A program made the translations under genes and the position numbers. This document shows positions 59,920-64,000 of a DNA stretch of 64,000 bases, one piece after another (the stretch's first letter is position 1; every line of letters starts with the position of its first letter). The notes under the pieces were generated by a model, which worked only from the letters and a program-made list of their open reading frames with translations, searched no databases and was not told where the DNA came from. The DNA is from an uncultured Eubacteriales bacterium (GTDB lineage: Bacteria > Bacillota > Clostridia > Oscillospirales > Oscillospiraceae), in contig UQSF01000003.1 in NCBI GenBank assembly GCA_900543625.1, positions 1 through 64,000 on the forward strand, read 5' to 3'.

Positions 59920-60363
59920 ATGACCATACCAAAGGACAACAGTCAACTGGAAAACGCCCGGCGGTTACGCAGTGAGATGACGCCCCACGAACGAAAGCTA
60001 TGGTATCTTTTCCTCCGCAAATATCCGGTGAAGGTTTATAAACAGCGAATCATCGGGAGATTTATCGTAGACTTTTATTGTGCTTCTGCCAAGTTAGTTA
60101 TTGAATTGGATGGTTCTCAACACTATGAGCCTCAGGGGATGGCCTATGATTCTGAGCGTTCCGCATTCTTGACAGCGCTTGGATTGGAGGTCCTGCGTTT
60201 TTCAACCGAGATGTTGATGTGGATTTTCGCGGCATGTGCACACAAATTGATATCACCATTCAAAAACGCCTGTAAGACCCTCTCAGTCACCTTCGGTGAC
60301 AGCTCTCCCAGAGGGAGAGCCAAGGGGGCCGCTGCAACTGTGCCGTATGTCATAATAGCATAA
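59920..60363 (+). CDS. DUF559-family (Vsr-like fold) endonuclease domain protein
   Basis: A 147-residue protein. Residues 10-105 match DUF559: ARRLRSEMTPHERKLWYLFL, YKQRIIGRFIVDFYCASAKL with the catalytic-type Asp, and VIELDGSQHYE with the E-x-D/Q-x-H motif of the PD-(D/E)XK-like Vsr fold. The domain is nearly complete to LGLEVLRFSTEMLM, but the following LISPFKNACKTLSVTFGD tail is translated from the right-hand flanking repeat, so the natural C terminus was probably replaced. It has lower GC than the surrounding genes and looks like a mobile cargo. Confidence 0.85.
   Translation: MTIPKDNSQLENARRLRSEMTPHERKLWYLFLRKYPVKVYKQRIIGRFIVDFYCASAKLVIELDGSQHYEPQGMAYDSERSAFLTALGLEVLRFSTEMLMWIFAACAHKLISPFKNACKTLSVTFGDSSPRGRAKGAAATVPYVIIA
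60278..60324 (-). repeat. Right flanking inverted repeat of the DUF559 gene
   Basis: Reverse complement of 59867-59914 except for the inner hairpin, which here reads GTCACC-GAA-GGTGAC (read from this strand), so both arms changed together. It lies inside the 3' end of the DUF559 reading frame. Confidence 0.85.
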
Positions 60364-60367
60364 AGAA

Positions 60368-60397
60368 ACGGAGCGCATCCGCACGGATGCGCTCCGT
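60368..60397 (+). terminator. Stem-loop after the DUF559 gene
   Basis: Perfect 14-bp stem (60368-60381 with 60384-60397) with little T-run. A second, imperfect AACGCCC...GGGCGTT stem follows at 60411-60437. Confidence 0.55.
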
Positions 60398-60530
60398 TAA
60401 CTGTCTTACGAACGCCCCGCTAAACCGGCGGGCGTTTGTGTATCTGGTGCATTTTGGAAGCGGCGGACGCAAGCGCCGATTTGCGACAGATGCATGAAAA
60501 ACGAATCTGTTATAAAAAGGAAAGAAATAC

Positions 60531-60560
60531 TTGACAAAAACAGTCGATTTATGGTAATAT
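60531..60560 (+). promoter_or_regulatory. Promoter of the 34-residue gene
   Basis: TTGACA (60531-60536), 18-base spacer, TAATAT (60555-60560), in an AT-rich block. Confidence 0.8.
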
Positions 60561-60612
60561 TTTTCCGGAACTGATAAAAATTGTTCTAAAACATGAAAGG
60601 AGAGTAAAATTC

Positions 60613-60717
60613 ATGAATTGGGATTGCCTGTTTTGCTTCCTCGGATGGCTGCATGATCAGTGGGGCTGGGACCACGAAATGGCCGAGAAGTTCAGATCCA
60701 TGTGCCCGAACAAGTAA
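60613..60717 (+). CDS. Small 34-residue Trp/Cys-rich protein
   Basis: Not recognised. It encodes MNWDCLFCFLGWLHDQWGWD followed by 14 residues ending CPNK. It has four Trp and three Cys, a hydrophobic first half and a charged second half (HEMAEKFRSM). A strong consensus promoter, an AAAGGAGAG ribosome site seven to eight bases from the ATG, and a strong terminator 70 bases after the stop support expression. It has no signal peptide or obvious leader-peptide cleavage site, and no modification or export genes adjoin it. Confidence 0.65.
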   Translation: MNWDCLFCFLGWLHDQWGWDHEMAEKFRSMCPNK

Positions 60718-60786
60718 TGGATTTTTTGTGTGCTGTTAACCGGTAGCACGCTGTCAGCCCGCCTGGGGCTGAGCCAACCTTACGAG

Positions 60787-60818
60787 GCCTGACGCTTTGC
60801 GTCAGGCTTTGTTTTTTA
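60787..60818 (+). terminator. Terminator after the 34-residue gene
   Basis: Nine-bp stem (60787-60795 with 60799-60807) followed by TTTGTTTTTT. Between the stop codon and this stem are two more small stem-loops (GTGCT...AGCAC and CAGCCC...GGGGCTG), so the 3' region is structured. Confidence 0.9.
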
Positions 60819-60825
60819 CCCGGGT

Positions 60826-60854
60826 TTGACAGCCCGCGCGCGGGTGTGTAGAAT
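60826..60854 (+). promoter_or_regulatory. Promoter of the two-helix membrane protein
   Basis: TTGACA (60826-60831), 17-base spacer, TAGAAT (60849-60854). Confidence 0.8.
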
Positions 60855-60891
60855 GGGCGCAGAGACCGAAACGGACGGGCAGGGAGATGCG

Positions 60892-61449
60892 ATGAAGCAA
60901 AAGTGGCATAAGCTCTATGACAATACTGCGACTTACTATATATTTGGCATAGTCATGCTGATATTCGGGTCATTAACGGCGCTGAACATTTGGATATATA
61001 GGGAATGCAATGTTGTTTCAGAAAAAATCGCACTTATGCTTGTATTAGATGTTCCAGGGGCAGCATTTTTCATCTTGGCGAATAAGCCGCAGGCATTCAG
61101 CCGATTTTTAACGCGCTGCAGCTTTGATGCCGAAGGCATCCATTGCCGGAGCCCGCGCTGGGGGCACTTTACACTTCGGTGGGATGAAATTCGTACATAT
61201 GGCTTTGGCGTGAATTCATTTTCGTACATGTCTGCATCATTTTTGTATTTCTCACGGAACGAGGTGGAGTATGTGCCGAAAAACGGCATGGAGCTGCTGC
61301 GGATCGGCCGTGACCGGATCATTTTTCAGTATCGGCCGTCCATCTGGGCGGCGCTGACGGAGTATATGCCGCGGGATATGATCAAGCGGCTGGACGATGT
61401 GATCCGCAATGAACGCGGCGGGCATTTCCGGCGCAGGCCCGGCGCGTGA
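60892..61449 (+). CDS. Two-helix membrane protein, PH-domain-like (bPH) layout
   Basis: Not firmly recognised. 185 residues: two membrane helices near the N terminus (YYIFGIVMLIFGSLTALNIW and ALMLVLDVPGAAFFILANKP), then a beta-rich domain (FDAEGIHCRSPRWGHFTLRW, EIRTYGF) that resembles the bacterial PH-like YdbT/YvbH arrangement, and a basic C-terminal helix. GGGAG precedes the ATG at 60892. It has its own promoter. GC content is lower than in neighbours. Confidence 0.7.
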   Translation: MKQKWHKLYDNTATYYIFGIVMLIFGSLTALNIWIYRECNVVSEKIALMLVLDVPGAAFFILANKPQAFSRFLTRCSFDAEGIHCRSPRWGHFTLRWDEIRTYGFGVNSFSYMSASFLYFSRNEVEYVPKNGMELLRIGRDRIIFQYRPSIWAALTEYMPRDMIKRLDDVIRNERGGHFRRRPGA

Positions 61450-61493
61450 GCGGGCGAGCCTGCTGCACCGTGGATAGAGAAGAAAGCAGACAG

Positions 61494-61527
61494 CAAAAAA
61501 TCCGGCGCCCGCATCGCGGGCGCCGGA
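61494..61527 (-). terminator. Terminator of groES-groEL
   Basis: Perfect GC-rich stem (61501-61527) followed by seven T residues on the minus strand. Confidence 0.92.
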
Positions 61528-61564
61528 TCTTGCTTTGTCTGTTGTTTTGCCGGGGCAGGGGGGA

Positions 61565-63205
<1,641 letters not shown>

Positions 63206-63229
63206 CTAATGAATCCAAGCAGTAGTGTC

Positions 63230-63514
63230 TTACTCGACGACGGCCAGAATGTCGCTCTGGCGCACGATGGAATACTCCTCGCCGTCCACCTTCACGGTGG
63301 TGCCGGAGTACTTGCCGACGATCACGCGGTCACCGGCGGCGACGGTCATCTTCACTTCGTTGCCGTCCACCATGCCGCCCGGGCCGACTTCGACGACCTC
63401 GAACATCTCGGGCTTCTCCTGCGCGGATGCTGCCAGGATCAGGCCGCTCTTGGTCTTTTCCTCGGCCTTGAACTGCTTGAGGATCACACGGTCTGCCAAC
63501 GGTTTGAGTTTCAT
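63230..63514 (-). CDS. groS: Co-chaperonin GroES (10 kDa)
   Basis: The 94-residue lid of the GroEL chamber: MKLKPLADRVILKQ at the N terminus, and a mobile loop near residues 17-34 (EEKTKSGLILAASAQEKP). Co-transcribed with groEL from the CIRCE-controlled promoter. Confidence 0.98.
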   Translation of the reverse strand: MKLKPLADRVILKQFKAEEKTKSGLILAASAQEKPEMFEVVEVGPGGMVDGNEVKMTVAAGDRVIVGKYSGTTVKVDGEEYSIVRQSDILAVVE

Positions 63515-63556
63515 AATCTATATGCCTCCTAATATTGAATACAAAAAAGCGATGCG

Positions 63557-63583
63557 TTAGCACTCAATTCCTCGGAGTGCTAA
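63557..63583. promoter_or_regulatory. CIRCE operator
   Basis: TTAGCACTC (63557-63565), nine-base spacer, GAGTGCTAA (63575-63583): a perfect match to the HrcA-binding CIRCE element. It lies between the promoter and groES, so HrcA repression is expected. hrcA itself is not in the window. Confidence 0.98.
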
Positions 63584-63591
63584 CGCATCAT

Positions 63592-63619
63592 ACTATACCA
63601 CAATTTTTCGGATTATCAA
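63592..63619 (-). promoter_or_regulatory. Promoter of groES-groEL
   Basis: Minus-strand TTGATA (63614-63619), 16-base spacer, TATAGT (63592-63597), just upstream of CIRCE. Confidence 0.75.
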
Positions 63620-63666
63620 GCCCCTGGCGAAATTTTTTTGTAAACGTTTTATGACCGCGTTTTTCG

Positions 63667-64000
63667 TCAGGTATGGACAAATTCGCGTGTCTCGTGGCCG
63701 CCTGCGGTCTCGGGGTGGAAGAAGGCCATATTCGCCGGCACGAGGAAGTTCACGCCGCCGGGGATGAGGTCGAAATTCACGTGCTTGCCGTAGAGCGCCT
63801 CGCCGTCGATGTTGACGACGATCTCGGTTTCGCTGTCGATCTCGAGGTGGTCGCCCTCAAGGTGCGTGATGTACTTTTCCAGCTCACGGTAGCGACCCTT
63901 GGCGTATTTGCCGACGAGCTGGATGAACTGCAGGCGCGAGACATCGCGCACGACGAGAAACTCCAGCTTGCCGTTGTCGGGCATGGAGTCGGGGATGGGG
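63667..64000 (-). CDS. Diacylglycerol kinase-family lipid kinase, C-terminal part (cut by window edge)
   Basis: Only the last 110 or so residues are in the window; the start lies beyond the right edge. The visible part has KLEFLVVRDVSRLQFIQLVG, YITHLEGDHLEIDSETEI, VVNIDGEALYG and a final FLVPANMAFFHPE, matching the C-terminal beta-sandwich of YegS/BmrU/DgkB-type lipid kinases. It probably phosphorylates diacylglycerol or a related lipid. No T-run terminator was seen before the groES promoter. Confidence 0.75.
   Translation of the reverse strand, partial: PIPDSMPDNGKLEFLVVRDVSRLQFIQLVGKYAKGRYRELEKYITHLEGDHLEIDSETEIVVNIDGEALYGKHVNFDLIPGGVNFLVPANMAFFHPETAGGHETREFVHT

Overview
The window looks like chromosomal DNA of a GC-rich anaerobic member of the Clostridia, most like the Oscillospiraceae. 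Evidence for this: a six-gene Rnf complex in the clostridial order C-D-G-E-A-B, RNase Y, a CIRCE-controlled groES-groEL operon, an AbrB/SpoVT-type regulator, a purine riboswitch, AAGGAGG-type ribosome binding sites, and mostly small transporters and housekeeping genes. No plasmid, prophage, insertion sequence with a transposase, rRNA operon or CRISPR array is visible. The genus cannot be fixed from this sequence alone.

Left part (1-18.0 kb). A repeat (R1) lies at the extreme left edge. Then come the aspartate-family operon hom-lysC-asd (minus), the operon recJ-relA/spoT-dtd-metallo-hydrolase (minus), a tRNA-Leu(UAA), an acyltransferase, a flippase-like membrane protein, azlCD, an SNF-type sodium symporter, an AbrB regulator with a PLP lyase and an EamA transporter, and xpt.

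Middle part (18.0-43.2 kb). A guanine-type purine riboswitch with an intrinsic terminator precedes a complete BMP-type nucleoside ABC importer, so purine import and xanthine salvage (xpt) sit side by side. Next are a divergent HTH/zinc-ribbon pair, a decayed transporter tail, brnQ with a divergent LysR gene, a deformylase-like gene, Nudix, an aconitase X pair, an AT-rich orphan gene, an EamA gene with a structured leader, a YgiQ radical-SAM operon, and a fused glycosyltransferase/pyruvyltransferase. The fused gene is followed by a PurN-like protein that has lost the catalytic residues. A PheB-type ACT protein, a small YdcZ-type membrane protein and an acidic tandem-repeat membrane protein complete this stretch.

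Right part (43.2-64 kb). proS, a family 2 glycoside hydrolase, rnfCDGEAB, a FliB-like Cys-rich protein, an operon of a GT39-type transferase, rpiB and a putative glycoside hydrolase, then rny. Behind rny is a repeat-rich stretch: the second R1 copy, and a DUF559 endonuclease gene bracketed by inverted repeats that keep a hairpin through compensatory changes. After it come a well-expressed-looking 34-codon gene, an unknown two-helix membrane protein, groES-groEL under CIRCE, and the 3' end of a lipid-kinase gene running off the right edge.

The most unusual items are the dispersed structured repeats (R1, R2, and the DUF559-flanking pair), the 34-codon gene, the inactive-looking PurN homologue, the structured leader of the EamA gene, and the AT-rich orphan at 31.6 kb.
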